Below, piece by piece: positions 26,587-35,328 of a DNA stretch of 64,000 bases; within the stretch, counting starts at the first letter, position 1; every line of letters begins with the position of its first letter. The notes under the pieces were generated by a model. That model did not search any database. It worked only from the letters and a program-made list of their open reading frames with translations, and had not been told where the DNA came from. The position numbers were made by a program, and so were the translations under genes. The stretch lies in assembly GCF_002278035.1 (NCBI RefSeq), contig NZ_CP022605.1:434001-498000 (forward strand). Direction: 5' to 3'. The stretch is from Ochrobactrum quorumnocens (GTDB taxonomy: Bacteria; Pseudomonadota; Alphaproteobacteria; Rhizobiales; Rhizobiaceae).

Positions 26587-27378
26587 CTAGAACAGGGGCT
26601 TTGCATTAAAGCGCGCGAGGAAGTTTCGGAGCCGCTCGCTATCTGCCATCATCGAGGGCAAATCACTCGGCGGGCCTTCGGCAGCGACTACGCCTTCTGC
26701 CATAAAGACAATCCGGTCACTCGCATCGCGGGCGAATGCAATTTCATGGGTGACCATCAACATAGTCATGCCTTCCTCAGCAAGCTGATGAACCACGTCA
26801 AGCACTTCATTTACAAGTTGGGGATCGAGTGCCGAAGTAATTTCATCAAGTAGAAGGATCTTCGGATCCATTGCGACCGCTCGTGCTATCCCAACACGTT
26901 GTTGTTGCCCTCCGGACAATTCGCCAGGCAAGTTATCGATTCTATGTCCCAATCCCACCCGCTTTAACCAATGCTCTGCTTTAGCACGAGCATCGTTCTT
27001 CGACATACCACGCACTTTGATAAGGCCGAGCATAACGTTCTGCACAGCCGTCAGATGTGGAAATAAATTAAAGCTCTGAAACACCATACCGGTCTCTGCG
27101 CGGATGCGTGCTAGATCCGTTTCAGTTCGTCTTTGGCGATTATTCCCATCGCGGAAGCCAACTTCCTGCCCGTCGATCTGGATAGAGCCTTTTTCGTAGC
27201 TTTCCAAGAAATTGACACATCGTAAGAGCGTGGTCTTTCCACTCCCGGAGGGGCCGATCACGGAGACGACCTCACCTTTTCTCACGTTAAGATCGACAGA
27301 ATTCAGCACATTTACTGATCCAAATGATTTCCCAAGGCTTCTAATTTGAAGAAGTGATTTGTCCGATGTTTCGACCAT
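26587..27378 (-). CDS. amino-acid ABC transporter ATPase (GlnQ-like)
   Basis: 263 residues. Walker A GPSGSGKT at about 42-49, MVFQSFNLFPHLTAVQNV Q-loop, signature LSGGQQQRVGIARAVA, Walker B ILLLDEITSALDP (Ile replaces the more common Pro after DE). It energises the polar amino-acid importer whose permeases and binding protein are directly upstream. Start at 27378 (MVETSDKS) is chosen over an open extension that overlaps the permease gene. Confidence 0.92.
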   Translation of the reverse strand: MVETSDKSLLQIRSLGKSFGSVNVLNSVDLNVRKGEVVSVIGPSGSGKTTLLRCVNFLESYEKGSIQIDGQEVGFRDGNNRQRRTETDLARIRAETGMVFQSFNLFPHLTAVQNVMLGLIKVRGMSKNDARAKAEHWLKRVGLGHRIDNLPGELSGGQQQRVGIARAVAMDPKILLLDEITSALDPQLVNEVLDVVHQLAEEGMTMLMVTHEIAFARDASDRIVFMAEGVVAAEGPPSDLPSMMADSERLRNFLARFNAKPLF

Positions 27379-27382
27379 GTTC

Positions 27383-28030
27383 CTAATCCCGGATGAACGA
27401 ATAGCGACGCTCAACTGCCTTACTGAGTGAAGACAGACTGAAATTGATCGCGAAATACATGAATGCTCCAAGGATATAGAGCGGCATTGCCTCGTAAGTA
27501 CGCCCTATTACCTCGTTGATGGACTGCATCAGGTCGACCACCCCGAGCAACGAAATGAGGGCGCTCCCCTTGACGGCGTCGGTAACACCGTTGATCCAAG
27601 GCGGCAGAAATCGACGAAGCGCTTGAGGAAAAATGACGTAGGCGAGCCGTTGAGGAAACGTCAGGCCGATCGCTTTGCCCGCCTCCATCTGGCCTTTCGG
27701 TATAGATCCGATAGCACCACGCACGTACTCAATAACTTGAGCAGTTTTGAATAGCGTGAGAGCCAACACGCCGGCCCAGAAAGCATTAAGATCGAGCCCC
27801 AGCGGAGGCAGGCCGTAATACACTGCAAAGATGAGCACCAGTATCGGTATGCCCCGAACGCAATCGCTAAACAGGCGCACCACCCATCGCACAGGTTTTG
27901 GGCCGTAGACGATGCCGACACCCAAAACCAAACCCAATGCAAGCGAAAATGCGACAACCAGTAAAGAAACCCAGAGCGTAATCAGGAGGCCCTTTCCAAG
28001 AAATGGAAGAGCGTAAAATATTGTGGCCAT
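27383..28030 (-). CDS. amino-acid ABC transporter permease 2 (HisM/GlnP type)
   Basis: 215 residues with about five membrane helices. EAAxxxGL-type loop seen as QMEAGKAIGLTFPQRLAYVI, and the C-terminus FSLSSLSKAVERRYSFIRD is typical of polar amino-acid permeases. Start at 28030 follows the stop of the partner permease by one base. It forms a heterodimer with the product of 28032-28697. Confidence 0.9.
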   Translation of the reverse strand: MATIFYALPFLGKGLLITLWVSLLVVAFSLALGLVLGVGIVYGPKPVRWVVRLFSDCVRGIPILVLIFAVYYGLPPLGLDLNAFWAGVLALTLFKTAQVIEYVRGAIGSIPKGQMEAGKAIGLTFPQRLAYVIFPQALRRFLPPWINGVTDAVKGSALISLLGVVDLMQSINEVIGRTYEAMPLYILGAFMYFAINFSLSSLSKAVERRYSFIRD

Positions 28031-28031
28031 A

Positions 28032-28697
28032 CTAACGTTCCACCTTAAATCTTCGCTCAAGGGCGCGCAGACCGAACAAAATTGTGTACCCTGTTACGAG
28101 ATACATCGCCGTAACAACCAGGTAGACCTCAACAATCCGAAATGTATTAAAGTTGATCCACTGGGCGCCGTAGGCAAGTTCCGGTACTGAGATTACTGAC
28201 GCAACTGATGTGTCCTTGAACAGTGAAATAAAGGTATTTGATAAAGCAGGCAGCGTTATGCGTGTCATCGTAGGAAGGCGGACGTAGAGCAACCGCTGTA
28301 TCGGCGTGAGTCCGATCGCTTTGCCTGCATCAATATGCCCGCGTGGAACAGCTTCAAGCCCGGAGCGGAAAACCTCGACGAGATACGCTCCTGAATAAAG
28401 CGACAGGGTGATAACGAACGAGATTGTTGGGCTGTATGCGATGTTAACAACTGTGGGCAGGCCATAAAATACCAGATAGACCAGTAGAATAAGAGGAACG
28501 TTACGAATGAATTCGACGTATGCTGATATTGCAGTGCGGACGGTCCTGCCCCCTGAAACGTACCAGATGGCCAGACCAAGTCCGATGACCGAGCCAATCG
28601 CAATAGACACCACCGCAAGTTCTAGACTTAGAACAAGTCCTTCCCACAAGCGTTCGAAATGTCGCCAAATCAAATTAAAATTGAGATGATAGTTCAC
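28032..28697 (-). CDS. amino-acid ABC transporter permease 1 (HisQ/GlnP type)
   Basis: 221 residues. Helix 1 GLVLSLELAVVSIAIGSVIG, the family signature FIRNVPLILLVYLVFYGLP and the ATPase-docking loop HIDAGKAIGLTPIQRLLYVR are clear. It forms the channel with the second permease. Located between the binding-protein gene and permease 2, all on the minus strand. Confidence 0.9.
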   Translation of the reverse strand: MNYHLNFNLIWRHFERLWEGLVLSLELAVVSIAIGSVIGLGLAIWYVSGGRTVRTAISAYVEFIRNVPLILLVYLVFYGLPTVVNIAYSPTISFVITLSLYSGAYLVEVFRSGLEAVPRGHIDAGKAIGLTPIQRLLYVRLPTMTRITLPALSNTFISLFKDTSVASVISVPELAYGAQWINFNTFRIVEVYLVVTAMYLVTGYTILFGLRALERRFKVER

Positions 28698-28763
28698 AAT
28701 ACTGTCTCGCTCATTACGCGAACCGCAGAAGCGCCACGGGTCTTCCCACGGCGCTTTATGGTA

Positions 28764-29642
28764 TCAGATCATCGGGAAACCGGGCTTTCGTGCTGGAGCA
28801 TCCAGCCCAAAAAACTCTTTGAACCCAGCATCATAGAGAGCGGTTTGATGCCCGAACATCGCGACAGTGAATGTGGCATTGACGAAAGTAAGCCAGTCGA
28901 GATCGCTCTGACGAACTGCGGCACCATAAAGCATGCTGTTCCATTGCTTGCCTGCGTCGAAATATTTATCCGGGTTCTTGGAGGCCAGCCAGCGAACAGT
29001 CGATAGATCTACCGCTGCTGCGTCAACGCGCTTCGCTTCCAAAGCCTGAAGAACGTTAGCCTGCGTGTCGATCTGCATGACCTGCGCGTCCGGCAGTGCG
29101 GCGTGTACCGTTTGCTCCGCATCCACATTCTGGAGAATAGAGACCCGGGTGGAGTTTCCATTGGATAGAAGCTGATCAAAGGTCTTTAACGCTGAATCCG
29201 GCTTCGTTAACAACGCCACGCCCTCTACATAATAAGGGCGCGAGTAATTTATGAGCTGCGCACGTTGCGGCGAAATGGTCATGAACTGGATCGTCGCATC
29301 GACCTTACCTGTCATAATGTTCGGGATACGTTGCTGTGCGTCCTGCTTTACAAACTCAACCTTGGTTTCATCATCGAAAAGCCCTTTCGCAAGAATTCGG
29401 CCCATCGTGATATCCATGCCTACGAGTTCGCCTTTATCATTCTCAAAATGCCAAGGAGCATTGGTGCTACCGGTGCCGATGATTAAGTGCCCGCGATCGA
29501 TAACCGTTCGCAAAACACTGTCACTACTTGCTTGCGCGGCAGCCTCTTCGCCGCTCGCAAGGGTTGCACCCAATGCCGTTCCGACCGCAACGCCACCAAG
29601 TCCAAGTTTTAGAAAATTACGTCGCTGCGAAATATCGCCCAT
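28764..29642 (-). CDS. amino-acid-binding protein with Tat-type signal
   Basis: 292 residues. The N-terminus carries SQRRNFLKLGLGGVAVGTAL, a twin-arginine (Tat) signal with the RR-x-F-L-K pattern. The mature SBP_bac_3 domain begins SVLRTVIDRGHLIIGTG and contains YSRPYYVEGVALL. Export through Tat would be unusual for an amino-acid binding protein and suggests folding before export. It captures the ligand for permeases 1 and 2. The start at 29642 gives a standard signal length; an open extension adds MEDI. Confidence 0.88.
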   Translation of the reverse strand: MGDISQRRNFLKLGLGGVAVGTALGATLASGEEAAAQASSDSVLRTVIDRGHLIIGTGSTNAPWHFENDKGELVGMDITMGRILAKGLFDDETKVEFVKQDAQQRIPNIMTGKVDATIQFMTISPQRAQLINYSRPYYVEGVALLTKPDSALKTFDQLLSNGNSTRVSILQNVDAEQTVHAALPDAQVMQIDTQANVLQALEAKRVDAAAVDLSTVRWLASKNPDKYFDAGKQWNSMLYGAAVRQSDLDWLTFVNATFTVAMFGHQTALYDAGFKEFFGLDAPARKPGFPMI

Positions 29643-29696
29643 TATGTCCTCCAATGATATATCATTCGCCCTCGAAAGCTACTTATGTAGTCTTGT

Positions 29697-29741
29697 ATAT
29701 AAGACATTTATCTTATATTTGATACGATAGGCCATATGGCC
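29697..29741. promoter_or_regulatory. palindromes in the IclR / transporter divergent promoter
   Basis: ATATAAGA-N6-TCTTATAT at 29697-29718 has perfect 8-base arms. GGCCATATGGCC at 29730-29741 is a perfect 12-base palindrome. Both lie midway between the divergent regulator and transporter genes and are good candidates for the operator of the IclR-type protein. Confidence 0.65.
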
Positions 29742-29782
29742 AAGTTTGGCAAGGCCATCATACAGCTGGAGATTTGAACTAA

Positions 29783-30565
29783 GTGGATCCTGAAGTTAAA
29801 CCGACCAAACCTAAGACAAGACAGGCTCAAGCTCCTCGGGAGCGCGGCCTAGACAGGGTCATTAAACTGTTTTCATACTTACACAGTATGCGCCGGCCAG
29901 TTAGACTCGCGGAAATCCCTAAAGGCATCGACGCGCCTCGCTCAACTATTTATAGTTTGGTTGGAATTCTCGCTGAGGCAGGCATTCTTGAGGTGAATGG
30001 CGACGATAATAGAGTTAGCTTCGGCAAGCTCATGTACATCTATGGCTCTAGCTACCTTCGGGAGAATAGCACACTTGAGCGGGGCAAAAACGCCGTCGAT
30101 AGGCTCGCGGAACAGACAGGGGAAACATGCGAGCTTTGCGTTCGCCACAACAACCGCCAGCTGATTGTTCATACAGCACTCGGATCGCGTCCGCTACGGA
30201 TCAGTTCAGAGGCTGGATCGGAAATTCCTCTGCCATGGACAGCCTCAGGTCGGGTGCTGCTTTCATCCTGGTCAGAACGCGAGATTAAAGAGCTGTTTGA
30301 AGCCAATGATTACATCCTCCCAAATCAGAGGGCTATCGATCCTGACTCATTTGTGACTGAATGTCACTCTGCTAAATCGATGAGTACTTTCACGACCGTT
30401 GGACTGATTAACAGTTTCTCACAATGCATAGCAGCACCCGTGACAGATGCCTCTGGAAACATTGAAGCAACGATTTGTTTCGTGCTTCCCTTAGATATAC
30501 CTTCAAGCCGTAAATCGGAACTAGAGGACGAGCTGATAGCAACAGCCCACAAGATATCGATTTAG
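29783..30565 (+). CDS. IclR-family transcriptional regulator
   Basis: 260 residues, GTG start. Winged helix-turn-helix about residues 22-85 (GLDRVIKLFSYLHSMRRPVR, LAEIPKGIDAPRSTIYSLVG) and the IclR effector domain (ENSTLERGKNAVDRLAEQTG ... AASGRVLLSSWS-like segment TASGRVLLSSWSEREI). It is divergent from the transporter-RidA-SelA operon and probably controls it. Effector unknown, presumably the imported compound. Confidence 0.9.
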   Translation: MDPEVKPTKPKTRQAQAPRERGLDRVIKLFSYLHSMRRPVRLAEIPKGIDAPRSTIYSLVGILAEAGILEVNGDDNRVSFGKLMYIYGSSYLRENSTLERGKNAVDRLAEQTGETCELCVRHNNRQLIVHTALGSRPLRISSEAGSEIPLPWTASGRVLLSSWSEREIKELFEANDYILPNQRAIDPDSFVTECHSAKSMSTFTTVGLINSFSQCIAAPVTDASGNIEATICFVLPLDIPSSRKSELEDELIATAHKISI

Positions 30566-30645
30566 TAGATCAAATATCAAAAAGCCTTGCCCCGAAGGAG
30601 ATGTGGCTCGACAACCATTGTACCCGAACCGATGTCAGTACAGGA

Positions 30646-30678
30646 AAAGCCGTCCAATAGCGGACGGCTTTCTTTTTG
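30646..30678. terminator. rho-independent terminator between convergent genes
   Basis: AAAGCCGTCC and GGACGGCTTT form a perfect 10-bp stem with a six-base loop, followed by TCTTTTT on the plus strand. The A-run on the other side makes it usable in both directions. It separates the IclR gene from the convergent amidohydrolase. Confidence 0.85.
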
Positions 30679-30691
30679 CAAGAGATGCTGA

Positions 30692-31888
30692 CTAGCAGCA
30701 TTCCATGTCAGACAAGGTGAATAACCGATTGCTACTCGCGGGTGGCTTGTGACGGGCGGACGGTACCGCTCGGGCTCCCATCACCGCCCAACGTGGTTCG
30801 AATATTTTTTTCAGCGTTAAACTTGAGCCGGTCGAATCCGTAACCACCTCATTACCATCAACCAAATCGAAGACAGTCAAGTTGGCAACGCTGCCGACTT
30901 TGAGAAAATCGTCCGACTTCTGCCCGATTGCTCTTAGCGGCGCTAGCGTGGAGCCCACAACAACATCTTGCAGGGTCATGCCAAGATTCAGCATCTTTGA
31001 CATTGTCGTCGCCATATCCCGTACTGCCCCATTCACATTGCGGGCATGTATATCGGTGGATATCGAATATGGCTTTAACCCTTTGTCCAACGCGAACTTG
31101 AATACATCGAAGGAGAAGGATGCAGCGCCATGGCCGATATCCAGGTAGACTCCACGAGCGGCTGCTTCCTGTAAAGCCTTCAGCAAATGCGGGTCTTCTT
31201 TTAATGATCCGCCGACTTTGCCGTTATACGTGTGAGTGATGATGTCGCCCTTCTCCAGCAGATCAGCCACTTCATCAACGGTTGGCGGCGCTTCACCAAC
31301 GTGACACATGAGAGGAAGGCCAACTATCCTACTGATCTTTTTCGCGTCCTTGACCGGCGTCACTCCCCAAGAGTTAAGGATGACACCGCTCGCCCGCAAT
31401 TTGATGCCGACAATGACGTCCTTGTTATTCTGAATAACTTCGACCATACGGTCTGGGTCGATTGAGCGAGCATCAATCAATTCAGTAACGTGTTTCGAAG
31501 CAACAAGCCCTGGCGATCCAAGATTGAGTAATGCGAAGACAATCTGGTTCTGTTGTTGATTGGGTTTCCAGATAAACTCCCGGAAGCCGTGAAAATTGGC
31601 TTCTCCGGCAGATCCAGCGTCAACGACCGTTGTCACTCCTCTTGCAGCTCCCGCCTGGTTCATCATTACGCCCAGATCAGTACCTCCGTACCAAACATGG
31701 GCGTGCAGGTCCGTCCAACCAGGCGATAGATAGGCTCCTTTGCCATCAACTACAGTTGCACCTGCCGGCGGTTGACCATTCGTTGCTGAGATTTTTCCGT
31801 CGTCCCCTATTAAAACGGAGGTAACGGATGAATCAGAAGAACCAAAACCAATAGGTTTTATATTGGATATATATTTGGGCCACGCAAT
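30692..31888 (-). CDS. amidohydrolase/deacetylase-family metallohydrolase
   Basis: TIM-barrel metal-dependent hydrolase of the EF0837/dihydroorotase-like group. The HxH metal motif is in GWTDLHAHVWYGGTDLG (about 62-64). The expected carbamylated lysine is in VGIKLRASG (about 163), other metal ligands are in MCHVGEAPP and ITHTYNGK, and the catalytic Asp is in SISTDIHARN. Residues LTVFDLVDG belong to the C-terminal beta-sandwich. Family members remove acyl groups from amino acids or sugars. The metal motif lies upstream of the first ATG (31666), so the real start must be further 5'. The best is ATT at 31888, six bases after a GGAG ribosome site and 7 bases after the stop of the FAD-oxidase relic. 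If so the protein has 398 residues. Confidence 0.83.
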   Translation of the reverse strand: MAWPKYISNIKPIGFGSSDSSVTSVLIGDDGKISATNGQPPAGATVVDGKGAYLSPGWTDLHAHVWYGGTDLGVMMNQAGAARGVTTVVDAGSAGEANFHGFREFIWKPNQQQNQIVFALLNLGSPGLVASKHVTELIDARSIDPDRMVEVIQNNKDVIVGIKLRASGVILNSWGVTPVKDAKKISRIVGLPLMCHVGEAPPTVDEVADLLEKGDIITHTYNGKVGGSLKEDPHLLKALQEAAARGVYLDIGHGAASFSFDVFKFALDKGLKPYSISTDIHARNVNGAVRDMATTMSKMLNLGMTLQDVVVGSTLAPLRAIGQKSDDFLKVGSVANLTVFDLVDGNEVVTDSTGSSLTLKKIFEPRWAVMGARAVPSARHKPPASSNRLFTLSDMECC

Positions 31889-31895
31889 ATTCTCC

Positions 31896-32432
31896 TCAGT
31901 CTGATTTTGGTAATTCTGGTAGAGGAATTGACATTTGATGGTGGAATATGTTGTTAGGGTCCCAAAGCCCCTTCGCCTTGATCAGGTCCTTGTAGATTCC
32001 TGGATAATAGAGTTCCATCCAGTTGTATTTTGGTGCGTTTGGCTGTTGCCCCTTGATCATGTCGACGTCTGGATAGTTGATATAACAACCTTCATAACGA
32101 CTGCTAACGTCTGGATATGGCGTTCCGTTTACACCGTCCTTTGCGTGAACAGCGTAGAACAGCTCGCGCATCCATTCGGTATGGACTTTGTCATCACTTT
32201 GCTCGCTCCAGTAGGTCTGATACCGAAGCTTCAGAATAGAGTTTCGCTGTGGTGTCGACGTATTGTTTTTTAGGGATCAAAGCCATTGTTTGTATCGCAT
32301 TTGTTATTGATAGCGCCACCATAAGAATCTATAGCAATGCGGGTATCGGAAAAAGAAGGGCTTTGCGCGCGGTCGTCCTGAATTAAGTATTTAAAAAACG
32401 CGTTAGCTTCGTCTGGCGTAAATAGCTTTTTC
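31896..32432 (-). pseudogene. FAD-linked oxidase (berberine-bridge type), 5'-truncated and frameshifted
   Basis: C-terminal part of an FAD oxidoreductase with a BBE domain. The 3' frame reads RYQTYWSEQSDDKVHTEWMR, RYEGCYINYPDVDM, and YYPGIYKDLIKAKGLWDPNN ending PKSD. The upstream frame holds DEANAFFKYLIQDDRAQSPS and DSYGGAINNKC. The two frames must be joined at a C3-T-A6 tract near 32270. The 5' half is replaced by the IS6 element starting at 32433. Probably once co-transcribed with the amidohydrolase; now inactive. Confidence 0.75.
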
Positions 32433-33249
32433 GGTATTGTCACGTTAACTGGGCTGCATTTGCCTGCCTGACGGGTTGGTGTAAATTTTGGCGATGCAGA
32501 CATCAGATATCAGCTTCAAGCGTCACCGTTTTCCGCCACAGATCGTTGCTCATGCGGTGTGGCTTTATCTGCGGTTCAACCTTAGTCTGCGTGAAGTTGA
32601 GGAAATGCTGCTTGAGCGTGGGATCGACGTGTCATACGAGACAGTTCGTCGTTGGATCGCCAAGTTCGGACCCCAGATCGCACGCAACTTGCGGCGGCGT
32701 CAGGCGCGCCCCGGCGATATTTGGTATCTGGACGAAGTGGTCGTCAAATGCGCTGGAGAGAAATTTTGGTTCTGGCGTGCGGTGGATCAAAACGGCACCG
32801 TTCTCGAAGAAATCTTGCAGAAGCAGCGTGATAAAGGGGCGGCAAAGCGACTGCTCGTGGCGTTAATGAAGCGCTATGGCTTTGCTCCCAAACGGATCAT
32901 CACCGATAAGCTCCGCTCGTACGGTGCCCCAAAGGCAGATGTGACACCCGGCCTTGACCATTGGTCGCACAAGGGCCTCAATAATCGGGCCGAGAATAGC
33001 CATCTGCCGTTTCGAAAACGGGAACGAACCATGCAAGGCCACCGATCACCAGGCATGTTGCAACGGTTCGTCTCTATGCACTCAGCTACCCGCAATTGCT
33101 TTTCAGTTCCGTCCAGCCGCCGAGCCGCACAAACAATTCGATACCATCGCCTCGAAGCTTTCGATGCATGGAAAATTGCGGCCGGTGTCGCCTGAATATC
33201 TACGAGCCGCTGACCTTTCCGGCCAGAGAAGCTTAACGTGACAACACCC
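32433..33249 (+). mobile_element. IS6-family element, lineage B copy 1
   Basis: About 817 bp. Left end GGTATTGTCACGTTAAC; right end is the complement of GGGTGTTGTCACGTTAAG. One transposase gene. A second copy in the same orientation lies at 40059-41753, so the two bracket a 6.8-kb segment as direct repeats. Confidence 0.85.
32488..33195 (+). CDS. IS6-family transposase (lineage B)
   Basis: DDE transposase, about 235 residues (start at 32488 or at the second ATG, 32494). Features: FKRHRFPPQIVAHAVWLYLR N-terminus, first D in IWYLDEVVVK, second D in RIITDKLRSYGAPK, E in NNRAENSHLPFRKRERTMQG. Differs from lineage A over its whole length. Intact, so a likely active member. Confidence 0.93.
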   Translation: MAMQTSDISFKRHRFPPQIVAHAVWLYLRFNLSLREVEEMLLERGIDVSYETVRRWIAKFGPQIARNLRRRQARPGDIWYLDEVVVKCAGEKFWFWRAVDQNGTVLEEILQKQRDKGAAKRLLVALMKRYGFAPKRIITDKLRSYGAPKADVTPGLDHWSHKGLNNRAENSHLPFRKRERTMQGHRSPGMLQRFVSMHSATRNCFSVPSSRRAAQTIRYHRLEAFDAWKIAAGVA

Positions 33250-33720
33250 TGCAAAGTCACCTTATGGCCGAGGGGATTATTATGCTGAAAGCCAAAACCG
33301 TACTTGTCAGGATGGAAAATCGCGCCTAAGACCGAAAATGCAGAGCCCGAATTTGAGTGCACGAAATATTCAAGCACTGGCGCATCTGCGACAATCGCAT
33401 CAACTTCTCCATTATCAATAGCGTCTTGTGTCGCCGCGAAGCTTCTAACATCAAGCCGTAATCCACGGCCATAAATCTCCGCTACGCTTTCACCAAGCAC
33501 ACCAACTGTTCATCCGGGTAGATCTGCAATGGAGTTGATCTGGTGCGCGAGCGAAAGAGCCGTCATCACACTGGTAGCGGACGATGTTACGTAGGCATTG
33601 ACCGCCACCCCACACACCAACCAATGATCACCTGAAATACGATCTAGCCAGCCAGGCACATTTGGCCGGCCTTTTCAAGGTCGCTGATCATCTGCCAAAA
33701 ACCACCGCTCTTCTCATTGG
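33250..33720 (-). pseudogene. relic of a glutamate-receptor-like channel / binding-domain protein
   Basis: Minus-strand remnant. A transmembrane piece (DHWLVCGVAVNAYVTSSATS, VMTALSLAHQ) runs directly into a binding-domain segment (INSIADLPG, TGA stop, TVGVLGESVAEIYGRG). That continues DAIVADAPVLEYFVHSNSGS to PLGHKVTLQ, where the IS6 element cuts it. The order helix then SBP_bac_3 lobe is that of GluR0-type ligand-gated potassium channels or related channel/SBP fusions. An in-frame TGA and a frame change upstream (near 33660) show decay. Confidence 0.6.
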
Positions 33721-35328
33721 CGACGATTAGCATTGATCACGATGTCCGGTGCGCATCGGCGCTGCCTAGTATCGATAACAATATGAATAAATGACAACCA
33801 GAGTTTTATGTAAAATAACCGTCTTTATTCATTCTTACCATATAAATTCGGTTTCTAGGAAATAGAGTTGCAGACTGCTTCTCATTTAGAGCAAGATCGT
33901 CAGAAATAAACGATTTATGAGGATCGGGTGCAACTTCGTCATCGCAGGACGCTGCAAACTTATATTCTGACCAGCGAACCTAAAGGTGGGCCTGGTTGGG
34001 CGATGGCCACGCAGATGTGGTCTATCACCGATGTGCCGTATCGCTTCGTTAGCGGATACTTGCCATTGTGTGCCGCAACTAACTTATTATGCGCGGCGCA
34101 TTACCCTGCCATACGAGCGTCTGACGTTCAAAAATTGCCGTTTATTGGGGCATCGGAAAATCTGGCAATAATTGAATGCGACGGTGCCTATCCCGGACTC
34201 CCTCTCAAGGAATGACGCCGCTATTGCTGAAACTGTTAGGCTATTAGTGTTTCTAACCGATGTTCTACGTCGCCTGACTAACGGAGATCGAGCAAATCAA
34301 ACCGTCTACGGCCAAACCTCATCGCAAAAGCGGAGTAAACGGTCGAGTGCTTTTGAAATACAGTTGATTAAATCGTCACACTATTCGAGCTACCGGAACA
34401 CACTAACTACATGAAATCGGACTAATACGACTCGAGTAAAGTGCCTCGCTTTTTTCCCGTTCTGCGCGCTACACTGCAGAACATAAATGATGATCGATGC
34501 CCTCGCGCGATTTTCTCCAAAATTGTATTATGATCGTGGACAAAGGAGTTAATGTGTCGAAATGCTCAAGATATATATACGATACAAGTCGAGAAAATAA
34601 ACTTAGATATACGGCTGCTATTGCTTGTTCTTATGCTATATACAATAGGGTTAACCGATTTGAACTTCCGGCAGTGATTTGTATGATACATGAAGCTTTG
34701 GTTTGCATCTCCGATAACAAAGAGACGCCATCTTGAGAGTCCTTTCCACGTTGAACTGAGTGGTTTCAGCCCGTTGGCGGCCTTGATTTCGCTGTGTTTT
34801 TGCCCAAGCCTTCGAGGATGGCCCATCACGTTGAACGTCAGGCCATGGCAAATGTCATTCGCCGTTTACCGTTGTGACAAATGCCACCACCAAGGCGAGG
34901 CACACGCCGACAGATCGTGTATTGTCGGCACTGCACTTTCACGTTATTTGCGGGCCGTCTTTTGGGTAAGACAATCGGTGTTCTAAACCAACATGTCCCC
35001 AGCCATGCGAACGTTCAATCGAATGCTCGTTTGCGCAGGACAGAATTGCGTTCACATCCGAGCACAACCGGACAAAACGCTTAGCAAAGAAAGGAATTCC
35101 TGTTCAAGGAGATCACACGTCGAAAACGTCTGGTATGTTACCCAGTGAATTTGCGTATATATCTTTGAAGAAATCGGATAGACACAACGACAAGCGGTGA
35201 CCCGGCATGATAGTCAGAACATGCGAGAAGCCGACTTCACCTTCTATTGATTATGTGTTGCTGCAGCCTTCCGCATGCTAACTCGGAACTATAAACACTT
35301 CTAATCCAACATTCAGCGTTTTCGTATT
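33721..35328. other. long interval, mostly without genes
   Basis: About 1.6 kb. Only one short gene looks plausible (34554-34736). The plus-strand open frame at 33928-34215 (AMATQMWSITDVPYRFVSGY, NLLCAAHYPAI) faintly resembles the C-terminal part of FAD-dependent oxidoreductases but lacks key residues, so it is at best a relic. The rest has no recognisable coding or RNA signal. Confidence 0.4.
34554..34736 (+). CDS. small hypothetical protein, 60 residues
   Basis: GTG start preceded at 6 bases by AAAGGAG, the strongest ribosome site in this interval. Protein begins VSKCSRYIYDTSRENKLRYT, followed by a hydrophobic and cysteine-containing middle and the end CISDNKETPS. No family recognised. No neighbours within 600 bases on either side. 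Could be a genuine orphan or the remains of a longer gene. Confidence 0.4.
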   Translation: MSKCSRYIYDTSRENKLRYTAAIACSYAIYNRVNRFELPAVICMIHEALVCISDNKETPS

